From NCBI RefSeq assembly GCF_018913965.1, contig NZ_JAHMHG010000002.1:97408-161407 (forward strand): a stretch of DNA of 64,000 nt. The letters run 5' to 3'. Below are positions 9,529-21,194 of this stretch, one piece after another. A model generated the notes under the pieces. The model made no database searches, was not told where the DNA came from, and worked only from the letters and a program-made list of their open reading frames with translations. The DNA is from Mycoplasma sp. CSL7491-lung. GTDB taxonomy: Bacteria > Bacillota_I > Bacilli_A > Mycoplasmatales > Metamycoplasmataceae. The first letter of the stretch is position 1. Each line of letters opens with the position of its first letter. The position numbers and the translations under genes were made by a program.

Positions 9529-10461
9529 ATGAATTTTTACAAAGAAATAGATAAAAGAATAAATAAAATAAATTACGAAGTAAAAATATTAATGATCGAT
9601 AATGATCCATTGATAGATGAAGTGATTGATATCTTCAAGGATAATCATAAAATAAAATTATTTAAATATGAAAGTATAAAAAAAGATTACGAAAAAGATC
9701 TTTATGATAAAAAAGAATTTTATAAAAAAATAAGAAACGGAAAAGAAAATATTGAGAGCATTGAATCAACTTTTGAAAAATATGATGATTTATATTCTAG
9801 CTTAATTTTGCTTAAAAAAGGTTTTTTTAATGGAGTCATAGGTGGACTTTCATATACTAGTGCCGATTTTATCAGAGCTGCACTAAAAGTAATTGGGTTA
9901 GATGATAATGTAGAGAGAATTTCATCAATCATGTTTTTAGTAAAAGAGAATAGCACTCTTTTTTTTAGTGATCCTTCAGTTAATATTAACATAGATGAAA
10001 AAACGTTGTACAATATCGGTAAAAACCATATTAACTTTTTAGAAAAATTGAATGTAGAAAGTAATGTTGCTTTTTTGAGTTATTCCACATACGGAAGCGT
10101 GGAAAATACACAAACTCAAGAAATTAGAAATATAAGTAATACACTACAAAAAAACACTAAAAGGCGTAAAATAATCGGAGAAGTTCAATTTGATGCTGCT
10201 TTTGATAAAAAAATTAGAGCTAGAAAAATAAAAGATACAAACTTTAATAAATGTGAATTTACATCTTTTATTTTTCCTGACCTTAATTCTGCAAATATTG
10301 GATATAAATTAGCACAATATCTCGCTAATTATGATGCATTTGGTCCGATATTATTAGGTTTAAACCAACCTGCAAACGACTTATCAAGAGGAGCAAGTAA
10401 AAAAGATATTATTTATACAATTTACATTACAGCATTACAAATAGGAGGTAAAAATGAGTAA
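9529..10461 (+). CDS. pta: phosphate acetyltransferase
   Basis: 310 residues. The enzyme converts acetyl-CoA and phosphate to acetyl phosphate in the last ATP-yielding branch of fermentation. The family hallmarks are GVIGGLSYTSADFIRAALK (residues about 104-122), where the acetyl-CoA site begins, FLSYSTYGS, VQFDAAF and the C-terminal GLNQPANDLSRGAS signature. It is a short single-domain form, as in other Firmicutes relatives. AAGGA precedes the ATG. It overlaps ackA by 8 bases, so the two are translationally coupled in one operon. Confidence 0.96.
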   Translation: MNFYKEIDKRINKINYEVKILMIDNDPLIDEVIDIFKDNHKIKLFKYESIKKDYEKDLYDKKEFYKKIRNGKENIESIESTFEKYDDLYSSLILLKKGFFNGVIGGLSYTSADFIRAALKVIGLDDNVERISSIMFLVKENSTLFFSDPSVNINIDEKTLYNIGKNHINFLEKLNVESNVAFLSYSTYGSVENTQTQEIRNISNTLQKNTKRRKIIGEVQFDAAFDKKIRARKIKDTNFNKCEFTSFIFPDLNSANIGYKLAQYLANYDAFGPILLGLNQPANDLSRGASKKDIIYTIYITALQIGGKNE

Positions 10462-11644
10462 AATAATAGCAGTTAATCCTGGAAGTAGTTCCATAAAAAT
10501 AAGTATCTTTGAAAAAGATTCATTAAAATTATTAGCTAATGGTTTAGCTGAAAGAATAGGTTTAAAAAATGGTTTAGTAATTATAAAAAGCAAACAACAA
10601 AAACAAACATTAGAATTAGAATTAAAAAATCATGACGATGCAGTTGAAGGCATTTATCAACTTATGCAAAAAATGAACTTGATAAAAAATAAAGAAGAAA
10701 TTGAATATATAGGTTTTAGAGTCGTTCAAGGCGGTAAATTTTTCAACTCAACAACCAAATTAACAGAAAAGGAAATTAAAATAATTGATAGCGTCTCAAT
10801 ATACGCACCTTTGCACAATCCAGCAGCCATAAAAACAATTCGCGGTTTCCAAAAAATCTTCCCAAATTCTAAACTCTCAGCCGACTTTGATACTGCGTTT
10901 CACACAACAATAGATAGAATAAATTACACATATGCAATTCCTAAAGAATTAACAGAAAAATATAACATAAAAAAATATGGAGCACATGGAATTTCCCATC
11001 AATTTATAACTTTGAAATTAGAAAAAATATTAGATAAAGAAAAAGTAAATTTTGTTAATGTTCACTTAGGAAATGGCGCTAGTTTATGTGCGATAAAAGA
11101 AAGTAAATCATTTGACACTTCTATGGGTTTAACACCGTTGGCGGGTATTATGATGGGGACACGTTCAGGAGATATAGATCCGTCAATTCATGAATTTTTA
11201 ATCAAAGAAACAGGTTTAAATATTACAGAAATAACAGAAATTTTAAATAAAAAAAGTGGTGTACTTGGCGTTTCCGGCATTTCAAGTGATATGCGTGATG
11301 TTCAAAAAGAAATGGAAAATAATAATCCGGATGCACTTTTCGCCTTTGAAATGTACTCTCAAAAAGTTGCAGATTACTTAGTTAATTATATTAACAAAAT
11401 AGGGCCCAAAGTAGATGCGATAGTATTTACAGCGGGGATAGGAGAAAATAATCCGATTATAAGAAAGTTAATTTTAAACAAAATTAATATTAAAAATATA
11501 GTTTTAGATGACTTGTTGAACGAATCTAAAATAGACGATTTTAAATTAATTTCAAGTAATGAGTCAGAAATTAAAGTTTTTGTAATTAGAACCAATGAAG
11601 AATTGCTTATTGCTCAAAATGCATTAAAGATTTATGAGTCATAA
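10454..11644 (+). CDS. ackA: acetate kinase
   Basis: 396 residues. It transfers phosphate from acetyl phosphate to ADP, giving acetate and ATP. The ASKHA-fold signatures are all present: N-terminal IIAVNPGSSSIKISIF, DTAFHTT, the HGISHQ segment with the catalytic histidine, VHLGNGASLCAI, DTSMGLTPLAGIMMGTRSGDIDP and VFTAGIGENNPIIR. GGAGG lies before the ATG. It starts inside the end of pta and overlaps coaD by 11 bases, forming a tight operon. Confidence 0.98.
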   Translation: MSKIIAVNPGSSSIKISIFEKDSLKLLANGLAERIGLKNGLVIIKSKQQKQTLELELKNHDDAVEGIYQLMQKMNLIKNKEEIEYIGFRVVQGGKFFNSTTKLTEKEIKIIDSVSIYAPLHNPAAIKTIRGFQKIFPNSKLSADFDTAFHTTIDRINYTYAIPKELTEKYNIKKYGAHGISHQFITLKLEKILDKEKVNFVNVHLGNGASLCAIKESKSFDTSMGLTPLAGIMMGTRSGDIDPSIHEFLIKETGLNITEITEILNKKSGVLGVSGISSDMRDVQKEMENNNPDALFAFEMYSQKVADYLVNYINKIGPKVDAIVFTAGIGENNPIIRKLILNKINIKNIVLDDLLNESKIDDFKLISSNESEIKVFVIRTNEELLIAQNALKIYES

Positions 11645-12062
11645 AGCGATATATGCAGGATCTTTTAATCCTTTTCATAAAGGTCATAAATCTATTTTAA
11701 TAAAAGCAGCGAAATTATTCGACAAAGTTTATTTAGTTGTGGCCCAAAACCCGGATAAAGAAAAAAATGATATAATAAAAAACATAAATATAATAAAAGA
11801 AGAAATAAAAAACTTAGAAAAAGTTGTAGTTTTAAGTGGCAAAGATCAATTAATTGCAAATTTAGCAAAAGAATTGAATGTAAAATATTTAATAAGGTCA
11901 ATTAGAAATTCTGAAGATTTGGAATATGAATTTGACTTAGCAGCGGGTAACAAAATTTTAAATAAAAATTTAGAAACTATTTTTATTCTACCTGACGAAA
12001 AATACAAAAAATACTCTTCTTCATTAATAAAATCATTGAAAGAAAAGGAAAAAGATGTTTAG
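11634..12062 (+). CDS. coaD: pantetheine-phosphate adenylyltransferase
   Basis: 142 residues. It catalyses the penultimate step of CoA synthesis, transferring AMP to phosphopantetheine. The nucleotidyltransferase motif is AIYAGSFNPFHKGHK (HxGH type), and the YLIRSIRN segment corresponds to the conserved GLR region that binds substrate. It begins inside ackA and overlaps engB by 8 bases. Its location next to pta fits a role in CoA supply, but the grouping may only reflect operon packing. It is slightly shorter than the usual 155-165 residues at the C-terminus. Confidence 0.92.
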   Translation: MSHKAIYAGSFNPFHKGHKSILIKAAKLFDKVYLVVAQNPDKEKNDIIKNINIIKEEIKNLEKVVVLSGKDQLIANLAKELNVKYLIRSIRNSEDLEYEFDLAAGNKILNKNLETIFILPDEKYKKYSSSLIKSLKEKEKDV

Positions 12063-12645
12063 ATTTATAAAATCATCAAACAAAATAGATAATTGATACA
12101 AACACAACAATAACGAAATTGCGTTTTGAGGTCGCTCAAACGTTGGTAAAAGCAGTTTAATTAATAGCATTGTTGATAACAAAAAATTAGCAAGGGTTTC
12201 AAAAACACCTGGCAGAACCCAAATGCTAAATTTTTTTGAAAATGAATTCGGTGCTGTTTTTGTAGATTTACCAGGGTATGGATACGCAAAACTTTCTAAA
12301 GAAAAAATAGATCAAATGATGAAAATGATTGAAGAATTTTTGATCAAAAGAGAAAATTTAGTAAAACTTTATCTTTTGATCGATTCAAGACATAGTATTA
12401 CGAAAAATGATGAAAACGTTATTGAATTTCTTAATAAAATAAATCTTGAATATACTTTAGTTTTTACAAAGGCAGATAAGTTAAGACAGAAAGATAAAAA
12501 CACTCTAATAAAAAGCATTAAAACAAATAGAGATAAATTTAAATTTAATAAATATTTTATAGTTTCATCGGAAACAAAAGCAGGAATAAATGAACTAGTG
12601 TTGGATATTAATCAAGCATTCGAGGAAGGTAATAATGAAGAATAA
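12055..12645 (+). CDS. engB: ribosome-biogenesis GTPase EngB/YsxC
   Basis: 196 residues. A GTPase needed for late assembly of the large ribosomal subunit. G1 is GRSNVGKSSLI, G2/G3 are TPGRTQMLNFF and VDLPGYGYAKLS, G4 is FTKADKL and G5 is VSSETKAG. The first 45 residues carry UGA Trp codons in NWYKH and FWGRSN, and the segment is needed to complete the G1 motif. The ATG at 12055 follows AAAAGG closely and overlaps the end of coaD. It is an operon member with overlaps on both sides. Confidence 0.96.
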
Positions 12646-13498
12646 AAAAATGAAAATAATTTTCGGGTCTCTTATAATAGGAATTTCTATCGCAAGTATT
12701 TCAGGAGCTATAGTAGCAAGCAAAAATAATCAAATTTCAGAAAAAGAACAATTAAAAAGCTTCAACTTCGGAAGCTATAACAAAAGAGTAAAAAATAGTT
12801 ATGCAAGTGCTTATATCTCAAATCCTGTTATAAAAACGACAAATAATGTGGATGCTAACAACGAATATTGAAGACAACTTTTTAACTTGAAAAAAATACC
12901 TACAAGTAACGAATTAGAGGAAAAAGATTTTTATTTATTAGGTGCGAGGGGTGAATTAATAAATATTTTTGACAAAAAATATAATGTTTATTTTAATTCA
13001 TACGCTAACGATTTTGAAGGTAAACTATTTTTAGTTGTTAGTTTGTATTTAAAAAATGTATCACCAGCGAAATTATATGACCAAGTAACATTAGAAGTAG
13101 ATGGTTTTAAAAATATGAATTTTGAAACTATAAAAAATTATGTTGGATTTCAAGATGAAAACTCAATAGAAGTTAAAGAAAATGAACTAACAAAATACAA
13201 CGATTTTGAATCATTAAAAAATGAATATAATAAAATTAAAGATGATATAACAAAAAAAGAAGATTTCATAAAAAAATTATTTAATAATCTAGAACCAAAT
13301 AAAGCTTCTAAAATAGATTTTGAAAATACTAACCTTGAGTTTAAAGATAAAAACATAATAGTTTTAAAAACATCATTTAAAGCTAAAATTAATTTAGCAA
13401 CTAAAGAAAATTTGTTTAATATTAACACTCCTGAGGATCCAAATTATAAAAATATTTTATGAGAACAAAAGGAATTTTTGATATCAAAATTCAATTAA
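12635..13498 (+). CDS. membrane-anchored or exported protein, unknown
   Basis: 287 residues. The start MKNKKMK is followed by a hydrophobic stretch (residues 8-27, IIFGSLIIGISIASISGAIV) with no lipobox cysteine, so it is either a signal peptide cut near AIVA or an uncleaved anchor. The rest is hydrophilic, Asn/Lys-rich and contains beta-like strands (GKLFLVVSLYLKN) and a helical middle (residues about 185-225). It overlaps engB by 11 bases and is the last gene of the operon. No family is recognised. Confidence 0.8.
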
Positions 13499-13533
13499 AA
13501 CAGACTAAGTAAAGTAAAAACATTGTTTTTTAA

Positions 13534-13563
13534 TAAAAAAAGTGCATTTTTTGCATTTTTTTT
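13534..13563 (+). terminator. terminator of the pta operon
   Basis: A short stem around TGCA/TGCA, extended by A-run and T-run pairing, lies about 40 bases after the last stop codon and is followed by eight or more T. Confidence 0.6.
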
Positions 13564-13631
13564 ATTAATTTTAATAATATTGTTGTATTATTTATTAAGT
13601 AAAATTAAGATTTAAAAAGAAGGTTAAAATA

Positions 13632-15092
13632 ATGATTGATAAGGCAATTAATTTTTTGAAATTTTATAGCGAAAAACATAAAGTTGGATATGGTATATTT
13701 TTATGATTTTTTATAATATTCTCATATTTAATTTTTATAACTAATTGAGGTTTTGCAGGAGCCTTAAATGGCCAGGGATACATAGAAGGTGGTGATAATT
13801 TCGGAATATTAGCTCATTTTAGAATTATCAAAGATAAATCATTTGATTTTATGACACAAGCAACTAATTGAGGTATAACTCTCGGAAGAGGTATTGGTTC
13901 AGTAGTTGTAGCACTATTGTTAGTAAAATTATTTCACAAAAAAACAACAATAATAGCTATTTCCCTAACATTATTCGGGATACCCGCACAATATTTACCT
14001 CACTCTAACGGCTATTATGCATTATTCTTGATCATGCGTACTTTAATGGCAATAGGTGGAACAATGACAATAATTTTAACACAACCTGTTGTTGCAAGTT
14101 TTTTTAATAAAAAACAGAAATCTATGCTTTCTTCTTTTGGTATTTTAACTTATCCTCTTGGTACTATAATTGCTATATTGCCCTTTGTGACAACAAATAT
14201 CGAAGGTTCTAAAACCATAGTTAAAAATTGACAATTAATATTAACAATATTAAGTTCACTCAATTTAATACCATTAATTGTTATGATAATATTCGGTTTA
14301 AAGTTTGATGTTCCAACAAAAGCTGAAATTACATACGCAAAAAAAGAACAAAACGGATTTAGAATTTTATGAAAATACTTAAAAACTAAAGAAACTTACT
14401 CATGAATTTTATTGTTTGGAGGATGATTAAGTGCTTCAGTTTTTCCAGTTATTTTTACAATGAAGATGTTTCAAGATATTTCCGGAATATCAAATGAATT
14501 TAATAAAACTCTTAAAATATGAGTAATAATATATTTATCAGCAGTCTTTATTGGACCATTAACTGTTGGTGCTTATTCTAAATACAATATAAAAAGAAAA
14601 TGATATATAGCATTACTATTAGGACTAGGAATTTTATTTTATATATTATCTTTGGTTATTTTTAAAACTTCTGTAATTAAAGAAAATATTGTTGGTTATG
14701 TTTTCTTATATATATTTGGATTTCTATCAGGATTATTTTTATGAGGAATTCAAGGTGTTATTTTGAATTTACCTCATGAGTATAAAAATAATAATATAAG
14801 AAAAATGTGTTGGATGTTCTCTTTAATTTGAGGATTAGGATATATTATATTCACAGTATTTACAATAATAGTATCCTTAATACCAATAATTGGTAATTCA
14901 CTAGGTTATAATAACACTTTAGTTTATGCAATAATCGGGTTTATTATCATTGTACTTGTTTCATTAATTTCCATAGTAGGCATTCTACTATTAAAAGAAC
15001 CATCTGAAGACGCTCAAACTCTTCCGAATTGATGTGTAAGATTGATACAAACATTTAACAGTAAAGATGGTAATAAAAAATCAAAGCAATAG
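13632..15092 (+). CDS. major facilitator superfamily permease
   Basis: 486 residues with about 12 hydrophobic segments. There is a conserved helix 4-5 region (MRTLMAIGGTMTIILTQPVVASFFNKKQKSMLSS) and a cytoplasmic loop between helices 6 and 7. Many Trp residues (UGA) lie in membrane segments. The proteins it most resembles by overall layout are mycoplasma MFS permeases often labelled hexose-phosphate transporters, but no substrate can be assigned. AAGAAGG lies 8 bases before the ATG. It is transcribed alone and shares a terminator with convergent secA. Confidence 0.85.
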
Positions 15093-15110
15093 TTGCTTTG
15101 ATTTTTTATT
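15077..15110. terminator. bidirectional terminator
   Basis: The stem AAATCAAAGCA/TGCTTTGATTT with a short loop contains the stop codon of the MFS gene. A and T runs on both sides allow it to end secA as well. Confidence 0.85.
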
Positions 15111-17632
15111 TAGTTAGTGTTTTCTTCGTTTTCTTGTATTTCATTCAATCTATTTTTAATTGCATTATAAAAACTAATTAAATCTTGTTCTTGTTCTTCT
15201 AGTGATTTATTGACATCAAACGAAAAATTTTGAGCTATTTGTTGGAAAACAGGATCATTTTTTATTTCTTTTGTTAATAAAGATTTTCTACCAATTCTAT
15301 TTGAAAAAACAGATAACATAACTTCATAAGCAATATCATCAATCATTGCATCAAATAGTTTAGTTCCTTCTTCAGTATAAATTTGATACGGGTTTTTTTG
15401 TGAATATTGAACCAAATTAACATTCGATCTCAATTTGTCCATTCTGTTAATATGAGTTTGTCATTTATCATCTAAAACACTGATTATAGTATCTCTAACA
15501 ACTGAATTAATGGTTTCTGTATCTGAATACTCTAAAGCGTTTTTTATCCACTCTTCAAATACATTTAAAATAATATTTGACACATAATTGGTAAGATCTG
15601 TCTCGTGAATCGAACTAATTTCATCTAAATTAAAATTAAACTCAACTAATTTACCTATATTTTCATTTAAGAAATTTACAAGAGCGGCGTAATTATAAGA
15701 ATGATTATGTAGTGTATATTCTCTATTTTTGACTATTGACCTAGCAGAAGAAGTTATCATACCTCTCACAACTTTTTGAATGTTTGTAGTTACTAGTATT
15801 AAATCTCTTTGAGAATAAATTAAATCTCTTTGTTGACGAATAACATCATCATAATTTAAAACCGATTTTCTTGAATCATAATTAAATCCTTCGATTTTCT
15901 TTTGCGCATGATTAAATGCAAATTTTAAATTTTTCGAAGTTATTTCCTTGCCTTGAGAATCAGCATACGCTTCTATCAGCGAATCATAACTTGCAAACCT
16001 TTTCATTAATTGATCGTCTAAAGAAACAAAAAACTTACTTGTTCCAACGTCTCCTTGACGCCCAGATCGACCTCTAAGTTGGTTATCTATTCTTCTTGAA
16101 GTTGCTTTATCAGTACCTAGAACATATAAACCACCTAATGCGATTGCTTCTTGTGAAGGTTTTATATCTGTTCCTCTTCCGGCCATATTTGTCGCTATAG
16201 TAACTGATTTAACTTGTCCTGCTTTAGAAATTATATCCGCTTCACTCGCATTTTGTTTAGCATTAAGAACAGTATGTGGAATTCCTTTTTCTAATAATAA
16301 TTTATGTAATAACTCTGATTCTTCAATCTGTGCTGTACCAACCAAAACGGGTTGTCCTTTTTCATATAATTCTTTAATTTTATTAACAACAGCTTCTCAC
16401 TTATCTGTATAATTTGCAAATATTGAATCAGGCTCATCAACACGAGCAATAGGTTTATTTGTCGGAACAACATTAACTCTCATATTGTAAATATCTATAA
16501 ATTCTTGTTCTTCTGTTTTTCCTGTACCGGTCATACCACAAAGTTTTTTAAACATTCTAAAGAAATTTTGATATGTAATAGTTGCTTGCGTTTTTGTTTC
16601 TGGTTCTACTTCTACTTGTTCTTTTGCTTGTATAGCTTGTTGTAAACCTTCAGAATAACTACGGCCATCCATAATACGGCCTGTAAATGCGTCAACAAGT
16701 TCAATTTTACCTTCTCTTATTATATACTCAACATCAATTCTCATAACTTTATGTGCTCTTAAAGCATTTTGAATTAAATGTATATCTTCAGAATTCTCGA
16801 TATTATAAATATTTTCAGTTTGGTAAAATTTATTCGCTTTCGCAATACCGGAATGAGTTAAAGCAATAGCCTTGCTTTCCTCATCAATAATATAATCCTC
16901 AGAACCTAAAGTTCTTACAAATTGGTCGGCAGCAAAGTAACTTTTTTCATCAGTTTCTCCGCCAGAAATTATCAACGGCGTTTGAGCTTCATCTATTAAA
17001 ATTGAATCAACTTCGTCAATTAAACAAAACTGTAAACCTCTTTGGACTTTTTCTCCAATTGTTTGAACCATATTGTCTCTAAGGTAATCAAATCCTAATT
17101 CAGAATGAACAGAATAAGTTATATCACAAGCATATGCTTTACGTTTATTATATGGATCCATTTGAGCTTTATTAATTCCAACTGTTAAGCCTAAAAACTC
17201 AAAAACAACACCCATTTCTTTTGCGTCACGCTCTGTTAAATATTCATTAACAGTTGATACAATAGCACCCTTTCCTAAAAGCGCATTTAAATAAACAGGA
17301 GCAATAGAAGTAATAGTCTTACCCTCACCAGTTTTCATTTCTGCAACTGAACCTAAATCAAGTAAAATACCACCTAAAATTTGGACATCATAAGGTCTTT
17401 TTCCTAAAACTCTTTTTGTCGCTTCTCTCGCTACAGCAAATACATCATTTCTAATATCATCAAGTGTATAACCTTGTTTTAATAAATCTTTAAAAAATTG
17501 TGTTTTTGACTTTAATTCTTCATCTGTAAATTTGGAAACTATTTTTTCAAGTTTATTAATTTTCTTGAGCGCAGACTCTGCGATTCTCATTTCAGTCGTC
17601 TTAAAATCTAATAATTGCGATAAATTCTTCAT
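15110..17632 (-). CDS. secA: preprotein translocase ATPase SecA
   Basis: 840 residues. This motor drives export through SecYEG. Motifs: Walker A AEMKTGEGKTI (about residue 99), DEVDSILIDEAQTPLII as Walker B, TYQNFFRMFKKLCGMTGTGKTE, TNMAGRGTDIKP, and the arginine-finger region QLRGRSGRQGDVG. The C-terminal zinc-binding tail is absent, as is usual in mollicutes. UGA Trp codons at about 16396 and 15460 connect the segments. There is no Shine-Dalgarno: TATAAT at 17642-17647 ends 9 bases before the ATG, so the mRNA is probably leaderless or nearly so. Confidence 0.97.
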
Positions 17633-17641
17633 ATTATTTTA

Positions 17642-17647
17642 ATTATA
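17642..17647 (-). promoter_or_regulatory. secA -10 box, leaderless-type
   Basis: TATAAT on the minus strand lies 9 bases before the secA ATG, with no ribosome site between. Transcription should begin within about two bases of the start codon. Confidence 0.6.
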
Positions 17648-17689
17648 CTTTTTTTTATTTAATTAATAAATAAAAGTTGTTAACTCAAA

Positions 17690-17926
17690 TTATAAAATAG
17701 TATATTGATCATTATTCGTGTTTTTTACATCATCATCTCACTTAAATGTTGTTAATTTATCTTTAATTTCACCTTTTTTACTAAAAGCCGTTCTAAAAAA
17801 ACCTAACACTGTAGCCAATGAATTTATAAAAAGCGGAATTCCGGCAATTAAAGAAGTAAAAGCAAATCCAGGTTTAATACTTGTCATTTTATCTTTTTCA
17901 ATTTCTTTTAGTTGATTCAAAACCAT
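17690..17926 (-). CDS. small membrane peptide with strong ribosome site
   Basis: 78 residues, not recognised. A charged N-terminus (MVLNQLKEIEKDKM) is followed by a Gly/Ser/Ala-containing hydrophobic segment (about residues 22-48, including SLIAGIPLFINSLATVLGFF), then KKGEIKDK and an acidic tail with one UGA Trp (FKWDDDV). The ribosome site AGAAAGGAGGTG is an essentially perfect match to the 16S anti-SD and lies immediately before the ATG, implying high expression. It is transcribed in the same direction as secA but ends 43 bases upstream of secA's own promoter. It could be a structural membrane peptide or a bacteriocin-like peptide, and neither is shown. Confidence 0.75.
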
Positions 17927-17981
17927 TTCACCTCCTTTCGCTATATATTTATATTTTTTTCGTTTTACAAACTAAATAAAT

Positions 17982-18008
17982 AAAAAATAGCGTTTTTTCC
18001 GCTATTCA
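17982..18008 (-). terminator. terminator of the yitT-like gene
   Basis: The stem AATAGCG/CGCTATT includes the TAG stop of the YitT gene in its proximal arm and runs into TTTTTTATTT on the minus strand. Confidence 0.8.
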
Positions 18009-19219
18009 ACATAATTTGTATTAAATTTACCGACTATTTTTCTCTCATCTGTAATCGAAATTCATATATTTGGATCTATGAATTTTAAATCATGAATTAA
18101 GTTTGGGGACTCTAAAATTAATATTGACGTAGTTATCTTTACGCCCTGTTTACCGGTGTAACCAGATTTAAATCTTTCAATTCTATACGAATGTCAGTAT
18201 TCAATTAATTTAAAATAAGCAAGTATCTTATCAGGTGTATTGCTTACAATAGAAAGAGTTACTTTTTTATACTTTGGATATATTAAATCAACTACATAAT
18301 TAATCACAAAAACATATATAAAAGTCGAAATTTCTCGAACTCCAAAAATAACTTTATGTTTATTACCGTTTGCATCTTCGACTTCATTAGGTCTTAAAAA
18401 AGCAAAAATAATTAGAAACATAATTGCGGTTACATAACCAATAATACTTAATGTAAAACCTATATTTTTTTTAGCTTTCATCGAAAAATAATAACCAATT
18501 ACGTCTGTTCCTCCGGTTGATCCACCAGCTTTTCAAGAAAGAGAAATACCAATACCTATTAAAGCTGCTCCAATCATTGTATAAAGTAGATTAGAAGGGT
18601 CGTTATCATGAACTTCTTTTAAATTCACTTTGCTAGTTAAAACAAATTTTTCGTTAAAAAAATTTAAAACTGATTCTTGATCAAAAATTGTTGTTTGAAC
18701 TAAAATTTGAAAAAGCATAAATAATACAGTTAAAACTAAAAAAGACCTCTTAATTTTTCATCCAAATATTAAAAATAATGGAACATTTATCGCCAAATAT
18801 ATTAGTGAAAAATATTTTTTAGTAGATTCAAAAGCATAATTGATTAAAGTAGGTATACCTGTGACACCAGAAGGTATGGTTTGGGCACGCCTTAGGAAAA
18901 TGTAAGTACCTAAATTAAATACTATTGCAGCAACTAAAATAGTTAAAACTCTTCATCAATATCTTTGAAATAATATTTTTAAGTCTATTTTAACTTTTTT
19001 GTTGTTTTTTAAGTATATACCCATTTTATACTTAAGTTTTTCTTTTTCTAATTCAATAGCTGCATCGTTATTAACTAGAAGTATATCCTGATTATTTGAT
19101 GTAGATTCTTGTTTAAAAAAAGCTGATTTATATTTTTGTATTTTTTTAAAATCCATATTTTTTTTCTTTAAATCTGGTACTAAATTTGAATCTGTGTTAG
19201 TTGATTTTTTATTATTCAT
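18002..19219 (-). CDS. YitT family membrane protein
   Basis: 405 residues. A hydrophilic, Lys/Asn-rich N-terminal extension of about 85 residues precedes about six membrane helices. The family signature WKAGGSTGGTDVIG lies near residue 228. A C-terminal cytoplasmic domain of the DUF2179 type follows. YitT proteins are widespread in Firmicutes and their transported substrate is not known. The long N-terminal extension is unusual. No Shine-Dalgarno precedes the ATG. A TATAAT ends 12 bases before it, so the leader would be about 5 bases. Trp codons are UGA. Confidence 0.88.
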
Positions 19220-19427
19220 AGTTATAATTGTATTATATTTTTAAAAAATGAAATTATTTTTTTATTTTATATATTTAATGCATAAATAATGTATTATTAT
19301 TACGAAAAGCCGCATAAAAAAGTCCATTTTATCTTAAAAATAATTTAACATAAATTTTATTAGTTTTTAAGGATATTTTATGGCATTGTTTTCATGTTTT
19401 TTTTATTCATTTAAATGATATAAATTT

Positions 19428-19456
19428 TTTACATGTTTAAATAATTAAAAAATAAT
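19428..19456 (+). promoter_or_regulatory. ptsI promoter
   Basis: TTTACA (19428-19433) and AATAAT (19451-19456) are separated by 17 bases, giving a start near 19463. This is about 30 bases before ptsI, with a GTGAGG ribosome site between. Confidence 0.5.
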
Positions 19457-19491
19457 TAAAGTCAATAACACAAACAAAGTGAGGTAAAATT

Positions 19492-21192
19492 ATGAAAATA
19501 AAAGGTATAGGCGCATCAAACGGAATTGCTATTGCTGAAGTTTTTAAAATCGAAGAACTTCCGGTAGATATAACTACTAATACCGAAGATGTAGAAAAAG
19601 AAGTCCAACTATATGAAAATGCTAGAAATGTTGTTTTAGAGAAGTTAAACAAAACAAAAGAATTGGCTAGCAACGAAGAACACAAAGCAATTTTTGATGC
19701 TCACATGGGATTTGTTTTAGATCCTGTTGCAATAGAAACAATTAATAATAAAATAACAAGCGAAAAAATTAGTGCTGAATACGCAATAAAAACATTTTAT
19801 AATGAATTTGCATCTATTTTCGAAAATATGGAAGATGAATATATGAGAGAAAGAGCTGCGGACATAAAAGATGTATTAAAAAAATTATTGTATGTAATTA
19901 ACGGTATTGAAGAACCTGATTTATTAAACATTAATAAAGAAGTTATTATTGTAGCAGAGGACTTAAGTCCATCTCAAACGGTGCAATTAAACAAAAAATA
20001 TGTTAAAGGTTTTGTAACTAACATTGGAGGGCCAACTTCACATACAGCTATTATGGCTAGAAGTTTAGGAATACCATCAGTTGTTGGTACTAACACAATA
20101 ATGAAGAATGCCAAAAATGGCGACATTATAGCTCTTAACGGTGCAAAAGGTGAGGTTATTGTTAATCCAAATCAAGATGAAATGAACGAATACAATAAAC
20201 TCAAAAATGAATATGATGACTATTTAAGAAGAATCAAAGAATTAAAAGGTAAAGAATCAAAAACCAAAGATGATCATCATGTTGAATTAGCAGCAAATAT
20301 TGGTACACCAAAAGATTTAGATGCTGTTTTAGAAAACGACTCAGAAGCGGTTGGTTTATTCCGTTCAGAATTTTTATATATGGATAACGATCATTGACCA
20401 ACAGAGGAAGAACAATTTGCAGCTTACAAAGAAGTTGTTGAACGTATGAATGGAAAAAGAGTTGTTATAAGAACTCTTGATATTGGTGGAGATAAAACTC
20501 TTAAATATTTTAAATTCCCAGAAGAAATGAATCCTTTTTTAGGATATCGCGCAATTAGATTTTGTTTACAAAATCCAGATATATTTAAAACACAACTACG
20601 TGCTTTAATAAGATCGAGTGAATTCGGTAAAGTAGCTATTATGTTTCCGATGATAACAAATGTTAAGGAATTTTTAGATGCTAAAGCCGTTTTTGACGAA
20701 GCATATGAAGAAGTAAAACCTAAATATCCAAACATTAAAAACAAAAATGAAATTGAAGTAGGATTAATGATGGAAACACCTGCGGCAGCAATACTTTCAG
20801 ATAAGTTTGCAGAGTATGCGGATTTTGTTTCAATAGGTACAAACGACTTAATTCAATATTCAATGGCAGCAGACAGAATGAACGAAAATATCTCTTATTT
20901 ATATCAACCACTTAATCCATCAATTTTAAGATTAGTTAAACATGTTATCGATGGAGCACACAAACACGGAAAATGAGCAGGTATGTGTGGAGAAATGGCT
21001 GGTGATAAAAGAGCGGTTCCCTTATTAGTTGGACTCGGATTAGATGAATTTTCAATGAGTGCATCAAATGTTTTACCAACAAGAGAATTAGTAAATAAAT
21101 TAAGTTTTCAAGAAATGAAAGATTTGGCAAGTCAAGCAGTAGAATTATCAACAGAAGCAGAAGTTCTTGAGTTATTAAGAAAAATAGCTTAA
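19492..21192 (+). CDS. ptsI: PTS enzyme I (phosphoenolpyruvate-protein phosphotransferase)
   Basis: 566 residues. It takes phosphate from PEP onto its active-site histidine and passes it to HPr for all PTS permeases, including the two in this window. The phosphohistidine motif is [17 protein letters not shown] with His184. The PEP-binding half has [28 protein letters not shown], the [16 protein letters not shown] segment and the MCGEMAGD cysteine motif. Length is normal. Two UGA Trp codons interrupt the frame. HPr is not in the window. Confidence 0.97.
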
Positions 21193-21194
21193 CA

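Noticed and set aside
15110..17632. secA and many other genes looking like broken pseudogenes
   Set aside because: All breaks are in-frame UGA codons at Trp positions. With code 4 the frames are intact and full length.
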